41,390 nucleotides of DNA from Cochliopodium minus (taxonomy: Eukaryota > Discosea > Himatismenida > Cochliopodiidae), in assembly GCA_024220525.1 (NCBI GenBank), contig JAMYWO010000073.1, positions 48,045-89,434 of the forward strand, in the 5' to 3' direction. The notes under the pieces are model-generated. The model worked only from the letters and a program-made list of their open reading frames with translations. It was not told the origin of the DNA and ran no database searches. Positions 12,801 through 24,131 of the stretch are shown in pieces. Position 1 is the stretch's first letter. Every line of letters starts with the position of its first letter. Position numbers and translations under genes: made by a program.

Positions 12801-13115
12801 TCTTTTTTTGTGGTGCCTTGATTCCTTGAGTTGATTCAATCCATATAAGGCCTCTTGTTTAAATACTGTATTGATTATAGACTTTACTGTTTTTTTTAAT
12901 TCAGAGAGGTCTAATAATTCTCTTGTGTAATTTGCTGGAAAAAATCCAGTTTTTCCACCAATCATTCCAACCCACCAATTCGTTTCTTGATCTGATTTGA
13001 TTATTTTAATTATATCTCCTTTTTTGAATGACAATAAATTGGATTGCAATGATTCTCCTTCATAATCCCACAATGCTTGGGCTTTTCTTATTGGTTCATT
13101 CTTCTGATTATCCAT
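9850..13115 (-). CDS. SH3-domain Ras guanine nucleotide exchange factor (RasGEF_N + CDC25 domains)
   Basis: Nine exons: 13115-12688, 12309-12059, 11843-11645, 11543-11442, 11293-11106, 10952-10768, 10703-10555, 10456-10248 and 10130-9850. They total 1992 nt, exactly 663 codons plus TGA. An SH3 domain sits near residues 11-68 (ALWDYEGES, WWVGMIGGKTGFFPANY). RasGEF_N is likely at about 226-380 (SIRSGSLEGIIEYFI). The catalytic CDC25 domain follows at about 385-620: IDFMELENRELAESLTRID, LSLWVSSQIV, LELNNFSSLCAILAGI, VRRLQ and PCIPTIDLIRTDLLRIDEG all match family landmarks. It should load a Ras or Rap GTPase with GTP at membranes, with SH3 binding proline-rich partners. An N-terminal SH3 on a RasGEF recalls yeast Cdc25. 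The SH3 exon would be read as a separate 143-residue gene ending in TAA, but that TAA lies inside a strong donor (AAA|GTAAAG) and the downstream exon has no ATG. The phases fit (2+1). Confidence 0.88.
12310..12687 (-). other. 378-nt intron joining the SH3 exon to the RasGEF exons
   Basis: This is one of the longest introns in the window. Donor GTAAAGAAAA lies at 12687 and acceptor TATTCTTTCAG ends at 12310. It has no ATG positioned to start the downstream exon, which supports splicing over two separate genes. It is featureless AT-rich sequence. Confidence 0.7.
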
Positions 13116-13671
13116 CCTTTTACTTTGATTTTTTTTTTGACAAAATTTATAAAAACTTTTTGAAAATTTTTTTTAAAAGGAGTACCTATTTATTTTTATA
13201 TATACTATGTATTTTTTAAAGTGTTTATATTGTTATTATTTTTGAAGAAAATAATTTCTTTTTTAATTCAGGGAAGAGACCTTTTTTTTTATAATTTTTC
13301 TATTTTAGAATATTCGAAGAGTATATAAATATGAGAGTTAACATTGGAGATATATATAAAATTAGGTTCTAATTTGAAGAAATTAAAAACGAAATAGAAT
13401 AAATAAATAATCCTTTTAGTGTTAAATTATAGAATAATGAATGAAATATATCAACATTTGATCAACAAAAAAGTGAACATAGTTATAATAATGTTCATTT
13501 GCAAATCAAAATTTGAAAAAGAAAAAAAAAAAATTATACAATACAATTTATTTCAAATGAAACAACAAAAAACTTGATGATACAAAGAATAAGGAGTTTG
13601 CAATATTATACTGCTATCCTTATCAAGTTGAATGATGTTGAAATATAAAAATATATATATATTTTTTTTTT
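13116..13671. other. AT-rich intergenic region
   Basis: This is the promoter region of the minus-strand SH3-RasGEF gene and the 3' flank of the CW-domain gene. I see poly-A and poly-T runs and an (AT)n stretch near 13650-13660 but no gene, structured RNA or clear repeat. Confidence 0.5.
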
Positions 13672-14969
13672 TCAATCCTCATTATCATTCCTCTTCTGTG
13701 AATCATTAACATTATCTTTGATGGTTATGAAATCCCTTTCGGATCTAAAGAAAAAACTAGCATTTTTTTTGTTCTGGGTGGGAAGAATAGGTATGAAATC
13801 TTTTTTGTATAAATGCCTTGGATCTTCATTGAGTTCATAGGTAATTTTTTTTCGGATATCTTCTATGGTATCATTTTTATCGAAATGAATAATGCCTAAC
13901 ACTGTATCTTCGCTATAATTATTTTTATAAACAACTATTTCCCTTTCATTAAGAGATGTTGAAGAATTTTCGTTTGATTCTTCTTCTTCAGGCACAGAAC
14001 AACTCGCCAATCTTGGAATGGGATTCATTTCGCAGTTCCAAATAGAAGGAATTTCATCTTTCTTTTTATCATGAAGATTTCTCCACTTCAAATAAAAAAT
14101 TTAAAAAAATTTATAATAAAATTAAAAAGATTTTTTTAGGTTTAATCTTGGGGAATCAATAAAAAGATTTTATAAATATAAATGATCTTTATGATTTTTT
14201 TTTTATTTTTTTTATTATTATTTTACCTTCAAACATTTATTGCATTGGGCCCAATTATCATATTCTTCATGAAGATCACTATTTATATTGATGTTTACAA
14301 TTTTGTTATCATTAGATTCTTTGAGTTTTGGCTTCTTCCTTTCTTCAACATAATGAGGTAATTCTTGTGGATATGTTAGAAAAGAAATAATCATCTCCAC
14401 CATTACCTGGAGATTGCTCCTAGTGTTGAATGATTTGGTATTTTGATCTTTCAGTTCAAATAGATTGCATAAAAGAGATAATCCCTTTTTATTCCAATAC
14501 AGCAACATATCTTTTAATTCATTCAATCTTTTTTCTTCTGTGCAGCCATCGAACGATAGTATGAATTCTTTCTTCCTTTTGAATTCATCAAAATCACCGT
14601 GATTATCATTTTCGAATTTGAGTTTTAATTGAGGTTTTAATGTGGTGATTATATTATACAAAAGATCGAATGTTTCTGATCCATTTTGTAATGTATTTAT
14701 ATTTTCTGAAATGCTTCGAATGTCTTTAAGTTGTGTTTTTGAATTATGATTATCCAATATTTCATTGTTATTTTCTATCATTTCGTTATTCTTATTCATC
14801 TCAGCCATCAAATGGGCAATAGTGATTTCTTTGGATGATAGATCTATTAGCAATTTGGGATAAAGAGTAAATATTAAAAAAAATAAAAAAATAATAAATT
14901 AATGTTAACAATTTATTTGAACTCTTTTGTTATCTTACCATTATTATTATTATTTTTATTGTCAGACAT
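13672..14969 (-). CDS. DEK/SAP-like and CW-type zinc finger chromatin protein
   Basis: Three exons, 14969-14939, 14843-14227 and 14085-13672, sum to 353 residues in frame. The start gives MSDNKNNNNN. Residues about 100-178 (FDGCTEEKRLNELKDML..., ...FLTYPQELP) resemble the SAP-like module of DEK, which binds DNA. A CW zinc finger follows at about 207-252, split by the second intron after CLK: WAQCNKCLK|WRNLH, then IPSIWNC and SCSVPEEE. This supplies the four zinc cysteines and three conserved tryptophans. CW domains read histone H3 lysine-4 methylation. The C-terminal part (IIHFDKNDTIEDIRKKITYEL) could be ubiquitin-like, which is weak. Predicted role: a nuclear reader protein at active chromatin. 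It is divergent from DBF4 with 643 bases between the starts. Confidence 0.82.
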
Positions 14970-15612
14970 TCCAATGATCAAAAGAATCTGTTTTTTTTTT
15001 ATAATCATGCATCATTATTTAAATAAAAAAAAAAATTTATTTTTAATTTCATCTTAATATTTCAAAAAAAAATTTATATATATAATCTAAATTGAGATTC
15101 TTATACTTTCCCATTTTGAATTTTACGTGAGTAAAAAGTTTTTATCTTTCAATCGCTTCCTCAACTTGAGATAAAGGTTTCCTCCAATTTAAAAAAAATA
15201 AGAAATCTTCAATAAAATTTATATATAGAATATTACGAAATTTTTGAATTTTATAAATGATTTTAGACTTACTTACGATCTTGAATAAATCAACATATTG
15301 ATTTTATTTAGTGAGGGATATTTTATAAAATAATATAATACATTTTCGCTGATTATAGATTTGAAAGAAATTAAAAAAAAAAAAAAAAATTTTTTTAGTC
15401 TCATTCGCTTGTTGATTTATAGTTGTGAATTAATTGGTTACGAATTAGTTTTGTAAAATGATGAAATCTTCCAAAATATTGGAAAAATAAAGATTAATGC
15501 AGATAAAATAGACATATTTTAACATGATTGAAAAAATCAAACATCTATATATGGAGATATAACCTCATTTTTACATTGTTATTTTCATTGAGTGTATTTT
15601 CTGGAATCATTC
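14970..15612. other. Divergent promoter region between the CW-domain gene and DBF4
   Basis: This AT-rich spacer lies between two divergent nuclear genes, so it probably holds both promoters. It has poly-A and poly-T tracts near 15000 and 15370 but no recognisable motif, RNA or repeat. A TGA in frame at 15589 shows that DBF4 cannot begin upstream of 15613 without an extra exon. Confidence 0.5.
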
Positions 15613-17159
15613 ATGAAAAAAAAATTAAAAAAAATGAAGGAAAATATTCAACCCTCCATTAGGAAGAGCAGGGTATTGACGAAATCGCGGAGTGCACCTG
15701 CATTATTGTGCAAAACAGGGGAGACATCAATTGATAAATTTTACAATCATCAAAGGAAGAAAAAAATAGAAAAGGGAGATGGGGAAAATAATAATAATAA
15801 CAATCATGAATCAATAAAGCCTCTCCAAAACAAAAAATTCTTTTTGGATTTGCAATTATGCTCAGAAAATCAAATAAATCAAATTACACAAGAGATTATT
15901 TATTTTGGAGGGGTAAATATATATTTTTCTGATTGCAATATTTTGCTGTATTCAAATATAATTATTGGCGCATATTATTAAATAATTTTATCAGTATAAT
16001 TATAAATAATATATTTATCACTTTCAATATTAGGCCATAGAATCCTCATCTGATATAAAAAAATTCACACATGTCCTAACAGACAGAGATATAGAAGCAT
16101 TCATGAAAGAAATAACAAATGAAAACGATAATTTCAATAAAATAAAAGCGCAGAAAGATATCTTGATAAGAGCATCAAAATCACACAAAAAAATTTATCA
16201 TATAAACAGTAAAAAAAAAATAAATATCAACAATATAAATAATATCAAATTCTCATATTACCAAAAATTTAATTTTTTTATTATTTTCTCATTTATTTCT
16301 TTCTTAGAATTTGTTCCATGGCTCAAAAAAAAAAGATCATCAGAGAAACAATATCAATATATACCTAACTCACAAATAAAGAATTATCGCAAGAGAAAAG
16401 GAGAGCAGGACGACAATGAAAATGAAGAGCAAGATAATTTACCATCGAGTGGAACTTCCAATACAAGCTCACAACAATATCAACACATCGTACAAGTGAT
16501 AGACAAAAAGACAAAAAACATCTATGAAAAAGAATTTGTAAAAAATGATAACATTGGCCAACAAATTCCTCAATTAAATCTTATTAACTGTCCTGATGGT
16601 CTATCTCCATTTTGTACACCAATTCAAGTAAAATTTTTGAAAAAAACCTTTATTGTCTGATTTAGTAAATATAATGATGATTTGTTGTAAATGCTCAAAG
16701 TATATTTACATTATGATTGATTTGAAATTTTATACATCAAAAAATAAACTATAATATTAACTTTTTCATTTATTTGAATAACACTTTACACAAAAGATTA
16801 AATGGTTAATTATTTGGATATAAAGTCTTTATTTTTTCCTAGATAATGTTTTATATGAAACGAAAACAAAAAGAAGAGAAAAAAGAAAAAGAAACAAAGA
16901 AAAGAAAGAAAGAGAAGAACAGTTGGTGTGAATGTTGTGATGCCAAATTTGAAGATCAATCCACTGTAGATATTTTTTTTTTTTTTTTTACTTCTATTTC
17001 ATTTGTTTTTTTTTTTTCCAGCATTTAAAATCTGAGGAACATCAAAATAATGTTGACACAAGCATTCACAACAAAATAGATCACATCTTTCAGTCTTACA
17101 AAAAGAATAAAGTCGGTGATCAAAAGGGAACATTTAAAGACAAAAAAAAGTTTATTTAA
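15613..17159 (+). CDS. DBF4: DBF4-type regulatory subunit of the Cdc7 replication-initiation kinase
   Basis: Five exons, 15613-15912, 16034-16208, 16308-16627, 16843-16965 and 17022-17159, give exactly 351 codons plus TAA. All three family landmarks appear in order. Motif N (BRCT-like), about residues 75-125: IIYFGG|AIESSSDIKKFTHVLTDRD. Motif M, about 215-265: HIVQVIDKK...PQLNLINCPDGLSPF. Motif C, the DBF4 zinc finger, 294-313: CECCDAKF...HLKSEEH with ligands Cys294, Cys297, His307 and His313, interrupted by an intron just before His307. DBF4 binds and activates Cdc7 to phosphorylate MCM helicase and fire origins. The protein is short compared with animal homologues (about 350 residues), mainly because the linkers are reduced. 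Exon 2/3 can also be read through without splicing since that intron is a multiple of three, but GTAAAA...TTTCTTAG bounds it clearly. Confidence 0.9.
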
Positions 17160-17440
17160 TTTATTATTAAAGATTTTTCTTTTTTTAAAAATTTTGAGAT
17201 CCACTATTTATAATTCGATCTTTTGATACTTCTAATTTGCAATTTGCCATTTTTTTTTTTTTTTCAGCAAATTTTTTAAAACTTTGACAATTTTTGGTGA
17301 ATTAATATTAATTAAAAAAAAAAATGAGAAGATCTCCAGTTAATCATCCAAAAAACGAATGTTTGAGAAAAATTAAAATAAAAATAAAACCAAAAATTTT
17401 AAACTAAATCAAAATATTAAACCAATCAAAATATAAAGCA

Positions 17441-20400
17441 ATGAAAGAAATCATCTTTTTCATAGATCATCAATTTTTAGCTATCGAGGAAGGATTGAAT
17501 GAGAAGATCTATTCGATGGAAAGGGGGACCACCATCAGATTTTTCATTCCATTTGATACTCCCATCGTGCCAATGAATCCAATCATGAAATGGAATTATC
17601 CATTAGATAATCAAACATTTGAGAGGTAAAATCACATCAAAAAAATTCCATTTTCTTTTATAATCTATTCCATTTAATTCATAGAGAAAAGTACTATACA
17701 GTTCAAAGAGATGGCAAATATGATCCTTTAAATTGGATTTCGATTCCCAAGAAGATAGATACACCTGGAGTTTTCACATTCTATTTCGAGCATGAGTTGA
17801 ATAAAGGTAAAGAGATCAAATATTCCTTCCTGGTGCCTCCAAAATTGATGATAAATGGAAAACAACTTCCACTTGATTGTGTGAAGATACAAACAGTTTT
17901 ATCTGTAACATTTTTTTATTATTTATTAAATTCACCGAAATATTAAATTAAAATAAAATGTTTAAGAAATGTATGGGGAAATTAGAAAGATGGGAAAAAA
18001 TTTTGGCGAAATCATCAGATTATGGCTATAATATGATCCATTTCACTCCCATCAACGAGTTGGGCAGTTCTAACTCTGCTTATTCACTTAAAGAGAAATC
18101 TATAGATAACAGATATTTCGACAAACAAAATTTAACAGAAAATGAAAAATATTCAAAGTTTGAAGATACCTTTAAAAAACTTCACAAAAATCATGGCAAA
18201 GAAAATTTTTTTTGGATTTGACTTTTATTTTTTTAATTTGACTTTTTGTTGAATAGGGTTATTGTCAATGACTGATATTGTCTTGAACCATGTATCTCCT
18301 GACTCTGAGTGGCTTAAAGAGCATCCAGAATGTGGATATAACCTTGAAAACTCTCCTCATTTAATTAAGGGTATTGATCAAAATTTAATGTTTTTAGTTT
18401 TAAGTTTCAGTTTTTATTGTTTTTGTAGTTCTATTTATTTATTTTTTAAATTTTATTTTTGTTAATCAATATTTAGCTTACGAATTGGACTATAATTTAC
18501 AAAAATTTGGAGAAGAAATTGTAAAGGGAAAGTATGAAAACAGAGGCCTCCCTAAGGAGATTACAAGTATTGAACACATTCAACTATTGCTGAGCATTTT
18601 CAAAGAAGCGATCTGGAAAGAAATCTTGAAGCCTTGGGAGTACTTGGTCATTGATGTTGAAGTTGTGCTCGAACAATTTGAAGAGGAGTCAAAGTCAAAT
18701 AAAAATTTGAAGTTTAAGGGATATCCTAAAGACTGTGAAGCATTGTTGAGATTAGACTATTTGAAGACTCATGCACTCTTGAACAGGAAAAACGGAAAGA
18801 GATATTCTTTTACATTAGATATTGAAAAACTGTTGGAGCTTTATTACAACCCCAAGGAAACACTTGAAACAAACTTAAGAGTGTTGAAAGGAGATCTTGA
18901 TCATCTCAATTTATTGTACTATCAAAAGGTAGACGGTGATCTTGAAACTATTTGTTCCAGTATAGAAGGAGGCCTCAAGTACGAAAGATTGGAACTAAAA
19001 AAAACGATGAATGAACCTTTGTTCCCTAGATACTTTACTTCCTTCAAAGACAAAAACAACAAAGATGTGGCTTTGGCTCACAATGGATGGATGTACACCG
19101 ACGACCCTCTCTTGGACTTTGCTTCTCAATATTCTGAAGCGTACTATTTGAGAAGAGTAATCGTATGGGAGGATTGTATAAAGTTGAGGTATGGAGAGAA
19201 ATACGAAGACAACCCTTATTTGTGGAAGAGAATGGAAGAATATGTGGTTTCAAATTCAAAGTTGTTCAACGCGCTTAGAATAGACAATGCTCATTCCACT
19301 CCCATTCACGTAGCGAGATATTTGCTCGACAAAGCAAGAAAAGTAAATCCAGAGATATACATTTGCGCCGAGTTGTTTTCTTGCACCCCTGCCAAATGTG
19401 CTCACTATGTTTCTCAACTTGGAATCCAAAGTTTAATCAAAGAGTCTATGTATATGACCAATGCCTCTCATTTTGCTCATGAACTCAACACCACCAGGAA
19501 AAGACATAAACTCGATTTTTTGCCTCATCTCGGAGAATTTAATGTGATCAACCCCACTCCTGTTTCCTACATTTTCTTTGACTGTACTCATGATAATGAA
19601 GTTCCAAATCAAAAGAGAACAGCAAGAGATACTCTTCCCAATTCTATAATAACATCAATGGTAACATGTTCCTTTTAAGATTCCTTTTTTAGATCATTTT
19701 TTTTTTGAATACTAATTAACTCTAGGCTTGCACCTCTATTGGTAGTGCCAAAAGCTATGATTTGGTTCTTCCTGAACAGTTGAATGTTGTGTTTGAAAAC
19801 AGAATCTATCCTTCACAAGATGAACTCAAATATGATGGTATGCAGAAACCGAAAAGTGTCATTTATGGTCTTCACGACAAGATGTTCAAAGACAACTACA
19901 AAGAACTTTCTGTATATGGACACCATGACATCGTCATTGCTACCAGAAGTAACCCCTTTACCCACTCTTCTATCATCGCAATTTGCCACAAAGAGTTTTC
20001 CATGAACGGAAAAGCCAATGGGTTTGAAAAGATTAAAGCTAGAGGTCGATTGTCTAAGGTTCACTTGGCAGGGAAACTAGAAGTGGACAAAAAACACTAC
20101 AAACACAACGATTCCATCATCACTGGTCTTCACAACACTTTCATCGACTTTTCCGATCGATCTGCCGAAGATCATCCGATGTTCTCTTTGGAATACACCC
20201 ACTCTGGCGGCACTTTGATCTCCTTGAAAGATTTTGTCCCATCAAGCGTCTTGGTGCTTCAATTCGAGCCCGACGAGGAGGAATCACAACTAATTCCGCA
20301 GATTGTAGACATGTTGGACAAACCAATTGATCATTTATTCGACCAGATATCTTTAGAAGACATGAATGTTTTGTTGTACAGATCCGATCCTGAGGAGTAT

Positions 20401-23284
20401 GCAACCATCGGTTGGAACAGCTACACCGTCAGCGGCATGGAGAAGTTTTCTTACTGTGGCATTTCTAGCTGCGCTGACGTTTTCCACGAAATTTTTGATC
20501 ACTGCATCATTGATCATCCCCTCATGAAGAACTTGGAAGAAGGCGACTGGTTCATTGATTATCACCTTGGGAGATTAGACCAAAGATCTACCGATGTCAA
20601 TGGAAGTTCTCTCAAAAAAGTAATCAATCAAACCTTTTTTTTTTAATTTTTTATAATTAATTTTCTGTTTAAATGACTTTAAGAAATACAGTTTTTTAGG
20701 AAAAAATTTGTTAACAAAAAAGTTTAAATAGTCAAATTCATAAACCAATTATATACTCTTAATAATAAATACAATCTTTATTTTTTATTTATTATTATTT
20801 TCTTGTTATTTTTATTTTAAAAGTTAATTTAATTTTTTTTTCCCCCCAATTTTAAATAAGGTTCAAGACTGGTTGAGAGATATTTGCAACATGATCAAAA
20901 GAATACCTCGAGTTTGGGTAGGAAAACTCTTTGGAAGCGTAATTTTAAAGCTCTACAAATCAGCATTAGTGTATTGCTCGACCAGAATGAGCCCCTTCTC
21001 TTCCAACTCGGGCGAATTCGTTTTTTCGTTGTCTATGGGTTCAGTCATTCTCTTCTCTCATGTCCCTAATTGCCCTCTTCGAACGGAGTTAATCCAAAAA
21101 GAAAACAGCTCAAATAAAATTGTGGGCACTCTTGCAGCAGGACTTCCCCATTTTAGGTATTATTTTTTATTTTTATTAAAATTTTACATTTATTTTGATT
21201 TTTATTTTTTGTTTATTTTTAATCTATAATTTTATATTTAAATTGTTTAATTTTTAAACTTTTTTTATTACTTTTATTTCATTTTTTATATTTTACTTTA
21301 TTTTCTTTATTATTTTTTTTTTTTATTGAGATATATTTAATTAATTTTATTTTTATTTTTATTTTTATTTTAATTTGATTTATTTTATTTTATTATTACT
21401 TTTTTATTGATTAACTTTTTTTTTTTGTTAGTAATGGGTTTATGAGATCTTGGGGAAGAGACACTTTCATCTCTTTTCGAGGAATTTTTTTGGTTACAGG
21501 AAGATTCGACGAGGCTGTGGAAACTCTCAGAGTCTTCGCCTCTTGTACGAGACACGGGCTCATTCCTAATCTTTTAGATGGTGGAAGAAACCCCCGTTAT
21601 AACGCAAGGTGGGTTTAAATATATTTTACTAATTTTTATATTATTTATTTTTTTTATTTTATATTTTATAATTTCTATTTTATATTTTCCATTTTATTTT
21701 CTATTTTAAAATTATACATATTTTTTTTTTATTTTTTTTTTTTTTTTTTTTGATTTTGGACTCTTTTCATTAGGGATGCCACTTGGTTTTTCCTTCAAGC
21801 AATCCAAGATCTTTGGACCTTCGACAAAGCAAGAGCTGAGAAATTTCTCAGTGAGAAAATTCTCCGCTTCTTTCCCTATGATCACAGAGAGGATCATTTG
21901 AAGAAGTATGTTGATTGGGATGGAAAAGGGAATGTGAACGCTGTAAAAAAAGTTTTTTTTTAAAATTTTTTTTTTTTTAATTTATTTATTTTGTTCAAAT
22001 TTTATTTATCTTTCTTTTTGTTTAATTTCTTCGTTATTTTTTTTAATTTTATTAATATTGCATCATTTTTGATTTTGTTTTTTGTTTTTTTGTCAAATTT
22101 TTTTTTATTTTAATATTTGTTCATTACATATTTTATTGTTGTTCTTTTTTTTTCATTTTAGAAACCAATATACAACACATTGGCAGAAATCATACAAGAA
22201 ATCCTACAGAAACACGCAAAAGGAATTTCATTCAGGGAGTGGAATGCAGGAGAGCAGTTGGACAGGGACATGTCTGAAAAGGGGTTTAACGTTAGCATTC
22301 ATTTCGACCTCGAAACTGGTTTCGTTTCTGGAGGAAGTCCACACAATTGTGTACAAAATCTTATTTTAAAAATTTTTTTATTTTGATTGATCTCAATTTT
22401 CTTTCAAATTTTTATATTTTATTTATTAAATTTGTTTTTATATTTATTCCAAATTTTTTATTTCAAATTTATTTTTTATTTTTTATTTTTTATTCTTTAT
22501 TTTTATTCTATATTTTTTATTTTTTAATTTTTATTTTTTATTTTTTATTTTTTATTTTTTATTTTTTATTTTTTATTTTTTATTATTTTATTTTTTATTA
22601 TTTATTTTAATTATTTCAATTTTATTTATTTTTTATTTTTTTAAAATAAACTTTAAAATTTGTGATAGGGAACGTGGATGGACAAAATGGGATCATCAGA
22701 GAAAGCGAAGAACAAGGGAATTCCCTCCACCCCAAGAGACGGCTCCCCCATAGAAATAATAGGACTCCTTAAATCCACTGTGAGATGGTTGTCCTCTTTA
22801 AACAAAGAAGGTATCTTTCCTTTCGATGGTGTTGAGATTATAAGTGGTTCTCAAAAAATAACGTAATTTTTTCTTTAAAAATTCATATTTTTTATTTTAT
22901 TTTTCTTAATCTTTTAAAATATATTTATTTTTTTTCATTTTTAATTTTTTTTTTTATTTTTTAATTTAATTAATTTTTTATTTTTTTTGATTAATTTTTT
23001 ATTTTTTTAGTTTTTTTTTTACTATTTATTTTTTATTTTTTATTTTTATTTTATTAGCTTTTTATTTTATTTTTTTTGATTAATTTTTTTTTTTTTAAAC
23101 AATTTTTAATATCCTTTTCACAGGAAGACAAAACTTTCTTACCAAGACTGGAACGACAAAATCCAGAAAAACTTTGAGAGCCATTTTTATGTGCCACTTG
23201 ACCCCAATGAGGACAAAAACTACTTCGTCACCAAAAGTCTCAACAGAAGAGGAATCTACAAAGGTTATTTTTTATTTTACATTT

Positions 23285-23321
<37 letters not shown>

Positions 23322-24099
23322 ATTTTTTATTTTTTATTTTTTATTTTTTATTTTTTATTTTTTATTTTTTATTTTTTATTTTGAAGATTGCTTTGGATCG
23401 AATAGCATTTGGGCAGACTATCAACTCCGTCCCAATGCATCAATAGCAATGTGCGTGGCTCCTGAGCTCTTTTCCCCAGATAATGCTAAGAGCATGTTGA
23501 ATATCATGGAAGAAAATTTACTCTCCACTCTCGGCATGAGAACTTTAGGTAAAATATTTTTTTTTTTTATTTTTTTTTGTTTTATTTTATTAATTATTAT
23601 AATTTTATTTTATTATTTATTTTTAAATTTTAAATTTTATTTTTTAGATCCTTCCGATTGGTCTTACAGACCCAACTACATCAATGGGATTGATAGTGAA
23701 GAATACAGCACTTCCAAGGGATTTAACTACCACAACGGTCCTGAGTGGTTATGGCTAACTGGATATTTTTTAAGAGCCAAATTTATTTTCAAAGTAAAAA
23801 TTATTTAAAATTTTTTTACTTTGTAATTTATTTTTTTGAAAAAAAAGATTCTTCAAGAAAAAAATTTTCAAAACGAACAAAGAGGGCATTTGTACAAAAT
23901 TTTAGCATATCTTCAAAACCATTACAAGGAAATGGAGAACAATGAGTATCTCGGTCTTCCTGAACTTACTAACAAAAACAATTCCCGCTGTGAGGACTCT
24001 TGCAGGACCCAGGCTTGGTCCATTGCAACTTTGTTAGATACCTTTCAAGATATTTATCAATTCATGAGAGAAAAAAATTTGATAAAAGAAACAAATTAA
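17441..24099 (+). CDS. AGL: Glycogen debranching enzyme (4-alpha-glucanotransferase / amylo-alpha-1,6-glucosidase)
   Basis: Fifteen exons: 17441-17625, 17685-17904, 17967-18195, 18257-18370, 18477-19660, 19726-20619, 20861-21156, 21432-21608, 21774-21942, 22162-22350, 22669-22862, 23124-23263, 23387-23548, 23648-23793 and 23848-24099. They total 4551 nt, or 1516 residues, close to the roughly 1530 of animal and yeast enzymes. The GH13-like transferase half has RIDNAHSTP (Asp519), ICAELF (Glu548) and FDCTHDN (Asp622). The glucosidase half has [44 protein letters not shown] and GPEWLW. The enzyme moves maltotriosyl units and then hydrolyses the alpha-1,6 branch glucose, so it degrades glycogen in the cytosol. 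The gene is complete, with all catalytic landmarks kept. Intron 3 (18196-18256) appears to be GC-AG. Introns carry long TTTTTTA repeats. The 3' end converges with the hydrolase gene, 32 bases apart. Confidence 0.95.
22475..22625. repeat. (TTTTTTA)n repeat in a debranching-enzyme intron
   Basis: Tandem TTTTTTA units, nearly perfect over about 22520-22590, sit in the intron 22351-22668. It is the same 7-base unit found at both window edges. Confidence 0.9.
23277..23383. repeat. (TTTTTTA)n repeat filling a debranching-enzyme intron
   Basis: A near-perfect TTTTTTA array makes up almost the whole 123-nt intron 23264-23386 and ends in TTGAAG at the acceptor. The intron is therefore little more than a microsatellite between splice sites. 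Confidence 0.92.
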
Positions 24100-24131
24100 T
24101 TTATTAAATTATTTAATTAACAAAAAATATT

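Noticed and set aside
12684-13115. Stand-alone 143-residue SH3 protein
   Set aside because: Its TAA lies within a strong splice donor, and the downstream RasGEF exon lacks a start and matches in phase. The fused model closes exactly.
19044-20565. Several minus-strand frames opposite the debranching enzyme
   Set aside because: They are shadows of a strongly conserved enzyme with all catalytic motifs on the plus strand.
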